Source: Penelope pileata (taxonomy: Eukaryota; Chordata; Aves; Galliformes; Cracidae). From it: a DNA stretch of 64,000 nt. A program made the position numbers and the translations under genes. Each line of letters begins with the position of its first letter. The first letter of the stretch is position 1. Of the stretch, positions 49,072 through 62,500 are shown piece after piece. The stretch lies in NCBI GenBank assembly GCA_013396635.1, contig WBMW01000022.1, forward strand, positions 186,851-250,850. Direction: 5' to 3'. The notes beneath the pieces were generated by a model, which saw nothing but the letters and a program-made list of their open reading frames with translations, ran no database searches and was not told where the DNA came from.

Positions 49072-52000
49072 GTATTATGCCTTCCTGTTTTCAAGTGTCC
49101 TTTGCTTCAAGGACTACTTAAGCATCAGGCTCCACTGTTGCGTCTTTTGATGCAAGCGCTGAGCATGCGAGAGTTTCTTGGGGGCAAGGAACTTCCTCCT
49201 GGCTTATTTGTTAAGCATTATATAACTTCATGGCCAATGTAAACTTTGTTGTTGTTGTTTTTGCTATTATTTAACTAACTCATAAAAATGTTTTGTTCTT
49301 TGAAGTGAAAAATTTTCTTCAGGATATAGCCTTAAAAGACCAGTACTATTTCCAAACACTTTGACATTCTTTGTCTCACATCTGATTCTCTGAATTTTCC
49401 AGGAGGCAGGAGCTGATACAAAGGTAACAATTTCTCAGTCTAAGTGCATGACACAGTCACTCCCATAATTCAGTGCTATTTAAAAAATGTCAAACTCATT
49501 CAGAACAATTGCATGTGTAGTTTCTCCAATAGAGAGCATTAATTGTCTCAAATGAACTGAGTGTGACAGATACTAGTCAAGAGCTTATTGCCCATCTTAG
49601 AGATGCTTGTATATTACAGTGTTGAGAGGAAATGTTATGTAAAATAGAAGGGGTTGCTCAGAACTTGTATGGTGGCACTCATATATCTGAATGTGGCAGG
49701 GGACAGCCTTCTAGGATTAAGCCTTGGTGCATAAGGTTCTTTACCACACAAAGCTAAAGTATTTACTCCTATGCTTACTGCTGTTAAACACTATCTCAGG
49801 AGGCTATTGTACATCAGTTGGCACAGATGTACATGCACATAAGCACAAAGCACAAATAGATTTCTTACAATGTTTTCTTATATGTGATTTCTTATAAAGA
49901 TTTTCTTGTTAAAAGACATTTTTCTTTTCTGGCAAGTCAAGGAATGAGAGAAAGTGATGGCTGACAACAAAAGGTTTTTTACTGTTCATATTCCAGGCCA
50001 TAGATATACTCTAGAAGCTATAAGTTGAAGATCTAATCATAACCTGTAATGCAAACCATAGTGCAAACCTACGGAACACAAACCTCTTTGTGTGGTTTTC
50101 TTATGCAAAACAGTATAAATGGAAAGTGTGTTATTCTTTCTGCGCTCTAAGGAAAATTAAAGTTAGCCTAAACTGCAAGTGGAGGTGAGATGCTAGTTCA
50201 TTGGCCAAGATAAGCAGTTTGCCCCACATAAAATAATAATAATGTTGGAAGGTGTCACTATCTCACTATGGGAACATACTTCTTACTGGGGCATCTCAGG
50301 CATATCAGAATTATGCCTATGGATGTGTCTGGTCTTGCTCCCATCGAATGGAGCTATTGCTTCCCACTGGAAAAGAGTACAAACCTAGGGTTTGGTACTT
50401 TCAGGTATATGCTACTAGGTGTTGTGTTGATGGATTCTTTTTCTAAACAGGAAAACAATTCCTTCTCTGTCTCTTTCTTGGTTCTAGACTTTCATTAATC
50501 TATGTTGTTATTACGTTGTTAGATAAATGAGAGATATGTGGCTGGCCAAAGTTGAATTGCTACCCATGGTGATATCAAGAAATATCAGATGCTTGGACAG
50601 AGTTTTTTACAACTTTTCAGGATCAAACTGAAAAAAAAAAATTACCAACAGAGTTTGGATCTGAAAGGAAATCTTCACCTCCTCACACCTCCCCAGGGCT
50701 CAACTGGCAAGGAGACTGGGATGTTTACTTTTCACTGTTCTTGAAAGCCTGAAAGGGAGTAGTGCATTGCTGATATCCTCTTGGGTCTCTTGGCTCTCCT
50801 CTCCTGTGACAGTGCAATGCCTGAACTTCTTATCTTGTCCTAAAAGTCTTGTTCGTTACAGGGTGCTTAAGTGTATTTATGCAATAGCATTACTGTATAG
50901 GGAGGTCCGGTACGAACTGCTCCTCTCTACCCCTGACAGCACTGGCTATCTTTGGTGCCTCTGTTATACTGTCTTGTATACCTATATTCTCCCAACTCAC
51001 AGTCAACATGTATTTAAATGATCTGTAATGGAATTTTGAAGTCTAAGCATTGTATATTTGGGATAGTATGCAATACCAAATCCATGGTGTGCTGGGTATC
51101 CCCACGGTCAGTATTACTTTCTTTGTCCTGCATATTTCTCTGTGAACAAGACCTCTGTGAAAGCACAGCTGCATGAATTTATTGCTACTGTGCTGCACTC
51201 CCCAGGTGGTGTAGAGCTGGTGGACACAGCACTGCTTGCCAGTCTGGCCAGCCAGCTCAGTGCAGGTCTGATTGCTTCCATTCCATGCAGATCACCTTGC
51301 TTCACCCCATAGATGTGACTTGCTGCTCCATCCCTACAGATAGCTGTGGCATTGCCTTTTTGTTCTGTCTTGCTTTGCTTTTCCTGGTCATACACTGAGT
51401 TTTGTTTCATTTTAGAAAATGGGCAGCAAGTAGACAAAGAGGTATTTTTACTGCTAACGTCACTGCAGATGCAAGTGTAGTCTTCATGAGAAATCTACTT
51501 TGAATGTATTCCACAAAATGTAGTGAAAGAGGGCTTTTTCAGGAGTATGTGGCTTCTATGATTCACATGGTCAAAAAGATGGGGTTCATGTATGTATATA
51601 GTTTTTCAAATGAAAATAGACATGTGCTCAATGGGGCCATCCAGTTGCTGGGCCATGGCCTGCGTACATCTGTTGATCCTCGTATATTTTGTCTTTTGTA
51701 TGACAGTCAAAAAGCTGTACATAAATCTTTTGGTTTCTCATTCTGCAGAAGTTACACTTCTGTAGCTTTATCATATCAAAGCCATCAGGATTAATATGAG
51801 TTGTAGGGGCAGGCCTTTTGTATGAAAACAAAATTCTAATATGTGTTCTGCCAAGTCCTCAGTAACAATATCTTGAATAATGAATGCTTAAAAGGAACAT
51901 TTTTATTTTCATACTAAGAAGAATTAAGAAAGAAAGAAATTAATAAAGCAAAATCATTTTGGCTTGATAGCTAGTTTTAAAAATTTGCAAGAGACATGAT

Positions 52001-52284
52001 TATTTTCTGTGTGATGAATATCTCGAAGGAAGTTGATGGATATAAAAGAACCTCAACAAAATAGACAGAAACTGCAACTGGCAATAATACTGGAGTGGCT
52101 GGAAATCTTTACTATCTCTAGATTTAATCATCATTATGTCAAGATTCAGCGGGATCATGAACTAATCAAGGGTAAACCAAACTGGAGTTTTAACTAGCAG
52201 TTTTTGTATACTACTGGGCAGATCTGACAGTCTAAGAAAATAGAAAACTAACCTTTTCCTCTTTCTTTGCTTTACTGATGGACA
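49072..52284. other. intergenic, about 3.2 kb, nothing recognised
   Basis: I see no supported gene or repeat family. The 107-codon minus-strand frame at 51114-51437 has no domain signature. Confidence 0.6.
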
Positions 52285-52477
52285 GCAACCCTCTGGGATA
52301 TGGGTTGTCCCATTTCATTGCCCAAGGAAGTGGTGGAGTCATCGTCTCTGGAGGTGTTCAAGAAATGTGGAGATGTGGCACTTAGGGACATGGTTTAGTG
52401 GGCATGGTGGGGATGGGTTGACAGTTGGACTTGATGATCTCAGAGGTCTTTTCTAACCCTAATGATTCTATGAATCT
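52285..52477 (+). mobile_element. CR1-Y-like LINE 3' fragment
   Basis: It reads CCCAAGGAAGTGGTGGAGTC, GGAGGTGTTCAAGAAATGTG, GGTTGACAGTTGGACTTGAT and GATCTCAGAGGTCTTTTCTA, ending AATGATTCTATGAATCTA. This is the CR1 3' end in the form typical of CR1-Y. It is a 5'-truncated, inactive copy. Confidence 0.88.
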
Positions 52478-55136
52478 AAACTTTTCTTGAGTACAATTCC
52501 AGTGATCTGCTTTCTTATGCCTTGTCTGAACAGGACTGACCTTTTTTTTTCTTTCTAACAATGGAGAAGAAGAGTGCACAAAACACTCCATTGCATGAAA
52601 ACAAATCAAAACATGACTGACAGTTCTTTCTAAAATAATTGTAAGTCGTGAGTAAATTCACTGTCTTTTCCCCTTCTGCTGCCTCACTGGGCCTACAAAC
52701 ATTGAAATTAAAGGAATGCACAGATGAGAGCGATGGACTGTTATGTTCTGATCCTGACAGATGTCCTGTCTAAGCACCACTGAGGGAAGAAAGAAGGTTA
52801 TTATCATCCCTCTGGGTTAAGCTAAGTCCATGATACCAACTGGAACATATATAATGTGCAACAGCTAGGTTTCACCATCACCTGTTATCTCATGCCCATT
52901 TTCCTTCCTACTCTCCTCCTAGAGGTCTTTCTCTGACCTCTATGTGTCTGTGTTTTCCTAGGAGGTGTGACTTAGCTGATTAAGACTGTGGCATGTCTTG
53001 TTTCACTGCTATGAACCCATGACTAAAAGGGCAGCTAAAAGCAGCATTGTAATCATCAGATGCTGCTAGGAGTTTGCCAGGTTTTGGAGTGGTTGATAAG
53101 ACCATGTACTGGGCCTGTTTTACTTCAGGTGGAAGTGAGAGTTACAAGTATGAGAATAGCTCTATTTCTTCCCATTTTCTGTACTTTTCCTCTTCTCTGT
53201 GTGTATTTGGTTTGCTTTTCTTTAAAGCAAACTAGTACTAGTACTTCAACTGACTATATCTTTTTGCCTGAAAGGTACACCTACTGCCCTTTTTAACACA
53301 AAGTAGAAGGGCTTTCTCTTATGAAAGCTCCCTCTAAAGGTTGTCAGTTAAGGCAATGGAAAATAAAAAGTACATTTACTGTTCTAATCAATGTGTTTTA
53401 TTTTTACCCCCTTTTTCTAGTTATTTAAGAAAATATTCAAACCATTTTAATGGTGTTTCCACTGTGAAACTAAATTTACATTTTGAAACTCTTAATTCAG
53501 GTGTTATATGCTGCCATGCTCAAATAGATGCTTTTGACTCACCTTTTCTATACAAGGTGATACTTTCCTCCGTTCTGTCATTCGACAGAAAAAAGTTCTT
53601 TTTATCCTTTGAGGAATGACCTAACTTTTTGGACAGCTGCCTTACTGGTATCCTACCTTGAATTTCTCATAAAACTTTACCTCCGACTAGCAAGAACAAT
53701 TTTTTTGAATACCAGCAAATATTATATAAACTTGGAAAGGAGAAGTGAAATATGTTGTAACATTTTCCAGCCCTAACCAGAGACCGAGACATTTTCCATC
53801 TGCAGGAAGCTCCTCTAATATGTGCTTTCAAAATGAAGCAGACATAAAGCATGACTTTGCTCTCCACACCATTAGGTGCATGGTCCTAAGTATGCTACAT
53901 AAATCTGACGGATTCTGCTTTTAATTGGCGAAAAATAAAGTTGTATATCATGCGATATGTCATGAAACAAATAAGCACTGCTTTGTGAATTAAGTCAACT
54001 TTCTGTGCCACTTGAAGTGGATCAAAGAAGTTTTCAGCTGCACTTGCACTCACAACGGGCAGAGCTCAGAGGGGGTGATTATGCAAGCACTGCAAGGGAA
54101 AATAAACGCATAGAAACACCACTGCAAATACCTGCCTCTTTGAGATTCAGTATATATTTAGTTACTGTGCTGTTTCTTTCTTTCACCAGTAGAGAAAGAT
54201 AATGAGCTTCAAGGACTGTGGAAACCAGCAATTGCATAAGAACTAAGATATCTTGCAAAAACAACATTAGAAGGACAAGGGGAGATCATACTTGAGGGGA
54301 GAGGAAGTGCGACTACTTGAATGACAAAGCTTGATGTCAGGACTCATTAAATGCCCTGCTTTGTGCCTACTTTCCTTAGCAAGGATTAATGTGTCATTTG
54401 AATGTTTTATCTTGCCTATGAACAACTACTTTGGTGAATTCTGAAAGCAGATCTGAAGTGATGGGGCCAATGTATGGAGAAGTTGCCGTGGTTTCCCTTG
54501 CAGCCAAATAACACTGAAATACAGCTGAAGAGCCCAATACCCATTGCTCATACAAGGTGTAGGGGCTGGGGCAGTGCAAGCAATAGCATTATTACTGCAG
54601 AAAATTGCTGTTCTAGAGCTAATATTACCTGATGAGGGCAAAGACTGTTAAACAGTTAACTCCCTTAGACTCCTAACTGGGCCAGAACTTGAAATAAACA
54701 TGGCAGGAGTAGAAAAGATCTGCTCTGTCACCCACATGGGAGCTCGTCTTCTTGACTTGTAATAAAAGCATATTTCTGCAAGAGGTGCAAAGCAGTCTTG
54801 GTTCTCTCATTCTGAAAGTCTAATTCAGTGGATAGTGCATTTGGAGCTGCCATACTTGCACTGATAGTTTTATCCTTGCTTAATGCTCAACACACGTATT
54901 CTGTCTTGTAAGACAGGTGAAGAATGTTAGCATTATGCTTTAGGATCACTAGGCAGGGATCGAAATGTACTAGCAAATTATGTTAGCAGGACAAGGGATG
55001 AATAATGTTGCCTTCTACTATTGTTTATGAGCTCACTTTAAGTTTCCTGTAGCAGTCAACTCAAAATCTACTAATATTTTCCAAAAAATAAAATCCTTAT
55101 TCTCTGCTGCTTTGTAATGATATACATCTGGGTAGC

Positions 55137-55184
55137 GTGGGTGTAAAATGTTATTGCTCTGTTGTAAGAGAGCTTTACACCCAC
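55137..55184. repeat. inverted repeat, 11-bp perfect arms
   Basis: GTGGGTGTAAA at 55137-55147 is complementary to TTTACACCCAC at 55174-55184. Inside the 26-base loop, GCTCT can pair with AGAGC, giving a two-part hairpin. Confidence 0.6.
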
Positions 55185-55770
55185 TTTTTGCTGGTGTCAA
55201 TGACTACACATGTTAAGATGCAAGCATAGAATCAAGCCTTTAAAAAAAAGTTCAATAAGAAGATTAGGCAAAGTTGTCAGAGAAAGCTGAGCTGCATAGC
55301 TGCTGTTAATGCCAGAAATCATGATGTATTGTTAAAAAAGCAAATGTTAATTGGACAATTAAAATCCCCATTTGCAATGTGCAAAAAAGCCTGGGAGTTC
55401 TGCTTTAAAGTAAAGCTGAGTGTTTCAACTGAAACCATGCCTGCCTTGAAATGAAATGTGGAAATTTTACAAACCTCTTGTTTCTAAGTGGTGACACAGC
55501 AGTGCAGTTTCCCTTCCTTGCTTAGGGTTATGCTGGCCTGTTAGAAATGTTGAAGCTGGATGGTGCTCCACTCTTTTGTGATTTGAGAACAATTGCTCTA
55601 TTCAGATTGAGCCATCCTGCCCAGAGCTGACCTTTTCATGCTGTGATTACCAGGCGGTTAGCCCTACTGAAGCTATTGAAACGACCTGGTAACCTTAAAG
55701 AGAAGATGGTCTTAAAGTGTGATTCTCTTGGCTTTAATGAAGCAAAACTATTCTGCTCACAGTGACTCAC

Positions 55771-55848
55771 TGACATTTCAATAGTTACTTCATGATATAG
55801 CTTTTACGTGACATTTTGCTGTATCATGAAGTATACAATGCATTGTCA
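55771..55848 (+). ncRNA. candidate structured RNA hairpin, miRNA-precursor-like
   Basis: The inner arms ACTTCATGATATAGC (55787-55801) and GCTGTATCATGAAGT (55818-55832) pair along their full length, with one U-G wobble on the plus strand. A T-A pair extends them, and the loop is 16 bases. The outer 15 bases on each side pair at about ten positions, from TGACA to TGTCA. The whole is a 78-nt imperfect hairpin. I do not recognise it as a known miRNA, and transcription is unproven. It may be a chance or decayed palindrome. Confidence 0.25.
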
Positions 55849-57038
55849 TATATACAGTTCGGCTGCGCAGTGTTTAATTCCTGGGAAAAGAGCTGTGCAG
55901 TAAAAGGAGTGAAGAAGAAAGATGCTGAAGTGTTATTAATTTTAAAGATCAATTATTATTTTTAAAGCAAAAATAAAGAGGGGAGTTAACTGATGCACAC
56001 TTATTGTTTCAGTGAATGTGAAATTAATTTCTGCTGTGAGATGAACCTGAAAAGTGGGAGCACCTTAGTTAAGAATCTTGGATGATACAAGCTAAAAATA
56101 GGATAGGTCTTCTCTGCACTGATCACTTGCTGATACCCCCCTGCATGCGAGGAGAATGAATCAGACTTGGTTTTTAAAGCCCCATATTCTTTGAAATGCC
56201 ATGAAACTTTGATTATGGCATCAGTGTGAGCTACATGAATCAGAGCAGAGTCCATGAACTAGGAGGGAGGGTTGAACAGGAAAAATAAGGTCTTCAGGAA
56301 CTATTTATTACTCCTGAAAACTGCGAACGGGTCTTTAAAATACCACATATATACATTTGATATCTTAGTGATGGTACTAAAAAATCCGTTTCAAAGGTTC
56401 AAAATATTTTTGTGTTCTTGACCTTAACAACTGTTGAATCATTGAATTTTAAGTGAGATTAACATAGAATTTTGTACAAGGTTTGTAACAACAACAGGTA
56501 TTGTTATTAACAAAGAATTTGATTCAGATAGTCAACCACAATCAAATTTCTCTGACAAGAAAGGAGGGGAGAACTAAATGGTTCCTGTTTGCAGCAGTTC
56601 CTTGCTTGCTGCAGTTGGTGACCAGAAACTGGTCTTTATGGACCTCGGAATGGTTAGCATGGCAAACTGTATGTGTCTTTAAAATAACAATGGAAAACCC
56701 TAAACCCTCTCAAAATTCAGAGTATTATGCTCTATAGATTTCGATTCAGATGCATCCAGCTTTTCTCCTTTTATTCAGTAAGCAGTCACAAAGAGATGCA
56801 CTTTACACTTTCTAGATGTGAGGTGTTTTATTAGTGTTAAGTAAGTGCCTAAACAAAATAAGCAATGTAGTTTCCTCACAGAGCTTCAGAAAATTTTCTT
56901 TTTAATTATAGAAATAACTGAACCATAGTAAATACAAATCTTGTGCTCAAACAAGAATGTCTTAAGTACTGTTTATATCTTGCTCTATTCTTAGTATATG
57001 ATGCAAGTCTCCAATTAAGGAATTCTCCTACTCATTTA

Positions 57039-57586
57039 TGAGGGGTGTTCCGAAAGTAATGCCTCATATTTTATTCTGTTGGCCCACGATGCCAGAGGCG
57101 GATGTTGGTGGTATGGCAGTAGAGGCTGAACCTTCCCACCACTATCCCGTTCCATGCTGTTGCTGTGTGACAGATGGCAGCAGAGGGGCAGTCTGACTAA
57201 AATGGCGTCTGACATGGAAGTGCAGATGGAGCAAAGGAGTGGAATTGAATTCCTCCATGCAGAAAAGATTGCACCTATTGACATTCATGTATGCTTGCTG
57301 AACATTTCTGGAGACCAAGCAGTGGCTGTGAGCACAGTGAGGCGGTGGTTGGTGCGTTTCAGCAGTGGTGACAGTGACAGCAAATCGCCTTTGCTGGTGC
57401 AGATGTTCAAGAGCATGGCATGCAGGCTCTTGTTCATTGGTGGCGAAAATGCACAGCTAATATGGTGACTGTTGAAGAAGAGTGTTTTGTAGGTGAGAAT
57501 TTGCTCTACCAAATAGTGTTATCATGCTCTTTGTTGTAGTTTCCATGGAAATAAATAAGGAGGCATTACTTTTAGAGCAACCCACG
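57039..57586 (+). mobile_element. non-autonomous mariner deletion derivative (second copy)
   Basis: 548 bases flanked by TA at 57037-57038 and 57587-57588. The terminal inverted repeats begin TGAGGGGTGTTCCGAAAGTA and, as complement of the right end, GGGTTGCTCTAAAAGTAATG. A frame at 57154-57468 carries a mariner helix-turn-helix remnant (FLHAEKIAPIDIH, VAVSTVRRWLVRF) and then runs out of frame into the C-terminal remnant. The catalytic DDD/DDE region is missing, at what looks like the same junction as the copy at 36,494. Confidence 0.88.
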
Positions 57587-59336
57587 TATATTAACTATTA
57601 TTTGACAATAAATAAAATACGTATTACTCTTTTACAAATTTGTTAATGAATATATATTTTATAAATTGTATAAGTGAAATGGACAATTGAGTGTTGGTTA
57701 TTTACTGCACAGCATTGTCCAGATACTGCATCTACAACAGTTAAGTGCTTATTGTGACTGGAATATAATCACAGTGGTTTTGGTTCTGTTGCCTCCATGG
57801 AGCTATCACTTCTTAATGGCTACAGAGACTAATCTTGAGTTAAGAGCCAAGCATTTTTTCCTCTACATTACTGCAGTAGTGTTTAGACTTGTGGCTTTTA
57901 ATGTCAAAAGGAAATTATAGCTCACGCATGCCCTTCCAGGCAGAGTAGCTCATGCAGGGGACATAAGAATGCCTTAAAGGAAGTCTGCAATAGATTTTGA
58001 AATAAACTTATCAAAATCATAAAGAAAAACAAATCTGTTATCCCATAAAATTATCATATATTTAAGAAGCTAATAATTAACTGTGAAAACTGCGAGCCTG
58101 TGTTTTAGCTGATCAGTGAAATAATGGTGGGAAAAAGTATTCTCATGACAGACTTTTCCTGTATATAGGGAACACCTATTTTTTCCCCCAGTTATCTGCA
58201 CTGGCATGTGAACAAGGTTATTTGTGCTTACATATGTTATTTAATGGTCACTCTTCTGACTTTGCTATCCAGTGAAGAAGTAGAAATAACAGCCCGTCAC
58301 TTAGGTGACACCACAGACATCACAAGTATTCTAAGGTAAAAACCAAGTGTGTATATCTCATACTTATGGCCTGAATTTTTATAACAATTAGGAATAACAA
58401 AAGCATCAGCAAACCAGTTTGCACACACATTTTTGACTCAGAAAAGCTAAATTAATCATTTGATCACAATGAACAGTTTGCCTAGTAACAGTTGTAATCC
58501 TGCACTTGTGTTGTCATAGTCACAATTCTAATGAGATATTAGCACTATTACTAGTTATGGATCCAAAGTTTACGTTTCAATTCCTGGTAATGTTTTGCAT
58601 CTTTTGCATCTTAAAGTGTGTGAATATTCAAGTCCTGGAATTTGTTATGATACCTTTGAAAAAGTACTAAAAATGGCAGATGAAAGGTAAAAATTATGAT
58701 ACTAATGTAATAATATCATAGTTCCAAGGTTTAATATAATAATTGAAAATCCTTTAAAGTTTCCTCCTTCCCTTCCTCCACATCCTCCCTTTTCTTGCCT
58801 TTTTTTTGCTAGCAGCTTCTCCAGGTTCCTACTAACATCATCACTTTGCATAATATCTATGAGAAAAATACATTTCAATAGCTGGCATAAAGGATATTAA
58901 TTTAGAGAATGGTCAGTCCAGCTGAATTTTATGGTGATTACCAGTTTCTTTTATTACTAACGTATAATCATTTTAAGTAATTTACGTTTCCGTATGCAAG
59001 TAATATTATTTTCATTTTCTATGAAGACACAAGAATTACTGGTTACTTTTACAGGCTTACTAATGTCTCCCACCTTTGGTAGCCAGTATCTGATTAATAC
59101 CTCTAACGCAGAGTTCATTTTCTGTTATCAGAATTTCTATGCTGTTCCCAGTGAATGCGTTGTTTTCCCTGATCTTTCTTCTTCCTATGCATAAATAGTT
59201 GTCCTACCAGCCACGGAAATACTTTTCTACATCTCCTCAGAACAGAACGCGAGTCTGCTGTGTCACTGAAACTTGTTTTGAAGACAAAATTCTGAAAACA
59301 ATGCCATCTGAAATAAGTTTCCTTCGAGACCGACAA

Positions 59337-59378
59337 ATCTCTTAATTATTTGAGTTCATCTCTTAATTATTTGAGTTC
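59337..59378. repeat. 21-bp tandem duplication, two copies
   Basis: A 21-base unit starting ATCTCTTAATTATTTG is repeated exactly at 59337-59357 and 59358-59378. Confidence 0.9.
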
Positions 59379-59464
59379 ATCAAGGTTGCTGAGTATTAAT
59401 AATAAGGAGGGATTTCCCCTTCTTTGTTCCAGGGAGTTATTTAGGTAGTTGGATATGAACTCAT

Positions 59465-59508
59465 CCTGAATAAATAAGGAATCCTGAATAAATAAGGAAT
59501 CCTGAATA
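59465..59508. repeat. 18-bp tandem repeat, 2.4 copies
   Basis: The unit CCTGAATAAATAAGGAAT occurs at 59465-59482 and 59483-59500, with a partial third copy to 59508. Copies are identical. Confidence 0.9.
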
Positions 59509-62500
59509 CTGAGGTGCTTACTTGAAAATATCTTGAAACATCTTGAAAATCTGATTACCTCCAACTCTTTGCAACTATTTTGCTTTTGAGAGACTGACAC
59601 ATGATTAACATCAATTATTAGTTAAAAAGTACCTTCCAATTACTTCCTAATTAGCTAAGTAATGATAGGACTCTAATTTCAAGGACGCAAACAGAAGAGA
59701 GCACAAATGGATCTCCATTTGTCGATAAAAACACGAGAATTGGGTGTATTCAGGTATATATAGTCATAGCAATACAGTACTGTTGTGTAGTTACAGAACT
59801 TCTTAGAAGATAAAAGCAATGAGGAAAATCTATTTTAATGATAGTATTTTGTGTGCACTTTTAATCTATAACAATATTTCAAAACATAATACATTAATGT
59901 CTCCAAAAAAAAAAAAAAGAAAAAAAATCCCTTCAAAAAATTCTTCTTGTTTTATTCCTCCCAACAGCTTCCACAGCATTTATCAGAAAGTACTTTAGAA
60001 GATATAATAATTAATAAAAACTCTAAGGAGACAAGAACATGAAAAACCATGCCAACTATAATTCTCTAAGATCTAAACCAGAAGATCCGTAGTTTCTCCC
60101 TTATGTTAATCATTCCACACACAATAATGAAAAATGAATTTTAAAGCTTTGAGGCTTGCCAAGAAGGATGCTTCAGATACAGATAATTTCCTAGTTTAGG
60201 GGGAGAAGTATAAATTTTCAGGCTTGGCCACCGCCACGTTCCGCAGTACACTTGGGAATGAGCTCACTATGTTCAGCTGATGACAGAAGGAAAAGTAACA
60301 GAAAAGGCCACAGAAAATGACTATTCATGTCCAAATGCAAAATGCAACTTTTTGGAAGGATTTTCCTATAATTAAGCAACAGTTTAATTTTGGGCTTGTC
60401 TTTGTACTTGCTTAAAACTGAAGTTCTCATAAAAGAGGAAAAGCTTCACTGCCATTGTATTCCTATGTGAATGCTTGTTTGTACAAGTTATACATCTTGA
60501 GTACAGGACATACACTTACTGACAGACATGCAATTAACATGTATATTGTACTTTCTAGGCTCAGGATGAACGCTACTTAAGAAAAACAGCATATTATTGA
60601 ACTCTGGGGAGATCATGATAGCATATAAATATGTGGTCTTAGTTATAATTATGCTTCCTTAAGCTCTCCTAATCTGCAATGGAAATCTCATTTTAAATTC
60701 AATGGAGAATCAAGTTTACTCATTTTGTTAATCTTTTCTTGTCACAGCTGGGATCTCAATTGACATAGATTTTACATTGCTTCTATTTCATTGACTTCAG
60801 TGGTGTTCACGAGATAGAAGATGATGCAAACTTTTTAGTTTTACACCAGCTGGAATAATATGCTTTCAGCCAAGAGTAGTATCTGGCTAATGGTGACTTA
60901 GAAGTCTGAAATGCTTTAACAAAGAACAGCGTGAGGAAGAAAGGACAGTATCTGCCCCATTTCACTCCTACCGGCACTATCTTATTCTGTGCTTCTAGGA
61001 AGACAAAGCTATGGGCAGCAGATATTTATTTTTCACAGATTGCTATTCTGAGTGGGTACATAGGAAGATATCTAAGCATCTTCTCCTAACATATTAAGTT
61101 TCCTAAAATTGATCATTAAAAATTAAGAAATTGAAGTACTAAAATGCTTATAATAGTGTCAAAGTATGTTCATTTATGTTCATACCCTGCTGGGGTATCT
61201 CAGGGAAACTGTTGCACAGCTGATGTTACACTGGCTCTACATCACTCCAAGAAACCCATTTTTGTGAAGATTGGTAAGGGCATACTATGTATTATCACAG
61301 CGCTGCTTCCTTAATAAACCAAGGTTGTAGGAGCAATAAACTCTCGCTGTCCAAAAGCAAAATGAACAAAGTAAATATTGTGTCATAGTGACAATTACAA
61401 ATGTGTGCTGAGATGGGCAGACTTTTAGGAGATCGTAAGAGAAACACAGCATGAACAAGGTAACAAAGAGAAGACGAGGGGGAGCAGCAGGGGACTCAGG
61501 GACTGAAAAGTGGAAAGGCTGCTTCTGTGTTGGAGGAAAAAGGAGCAGACATATGACGTGTGTTATAAGAAAACTAGTTAGCCAACAAAATATAAATTAA
61601 AGTTGCAAGGAAATGACAATTTTCCTACTATATTTCCCCCCTTCTTGTTAATCTTCAGAGGCTTTGTTAAAAACTTAGTCTCCAAATTAGCACAGAATTA
61701 TTTTAGTAGGAGTAGAAACTATCTGTGAAAGTACAGTTGTCAGTAGGTGCTAATAAAAATCTTCAGACTTGTGGAAAACGATCGATTTAATCAGATGTAA
61801 TGTAGATTTAAACTGAGTAAATAAGAGTTGGAAACACAAGGTTAACTGCCCCAGGCTGGCATCTTGAAATTTCGGACTGGCAGTCCTGCAGCTATATTTC
61901 TATATCCACTCAAAAAATGCATTTCCATTGAATTTCACTTGTGGAATATCAGTATATGGAAGATGTTATTGTATTTTTCCCAGCAGTTTGTCTAAGCAAC
62001 AATCCTGTGAACTGTGTATAACTTCCCATTATGATAGAAACTATCGTTATTTCTACTTTTAAAAAAAATAGTTTAATTATTTAACGCAATTAAACATAGC
62101 TACTGATTAGAACCTCACACTAGCTACAGTACATTCCTTTTAAAACACAACACCAGTCTAATATCCCAAACATTCTAAGAACACTTCTGATTTTTCCACA
62201 TGGGTAGAGTAAGGTTTTCCATTTTAAGTGGAAAAAGGAGAGGCACATATATTGCAGCTGATTGGTGTGTGTAAGGTAACATAGAGAAAGTCCATGGCTA
62301 GGGAATATAGTTCTGGCCTTTTTGTGCATGCACTGATTTTATATTCTGTGCATATGTTATAACTATATTTAATAAACATTTTGTACATATATGCATAAAA
62401 TAGTACATGTGTACGACGTGCATGTATGAATGTTACTTCTTGATGAATTATGTAACAAGAGGCTCTGCTACCAGCTATGTTTGCTCTTTACCACCCTCTT

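Larger units (their letters stand above)
52478..57036. other. intergenic, about 4.6 kb, with two hairpins
   Basis: No supported gene or repeat family. Two inverted-repeat hairpins at 55137-55184 and 55771-55848 are listed separately. Confidence 0.6.
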
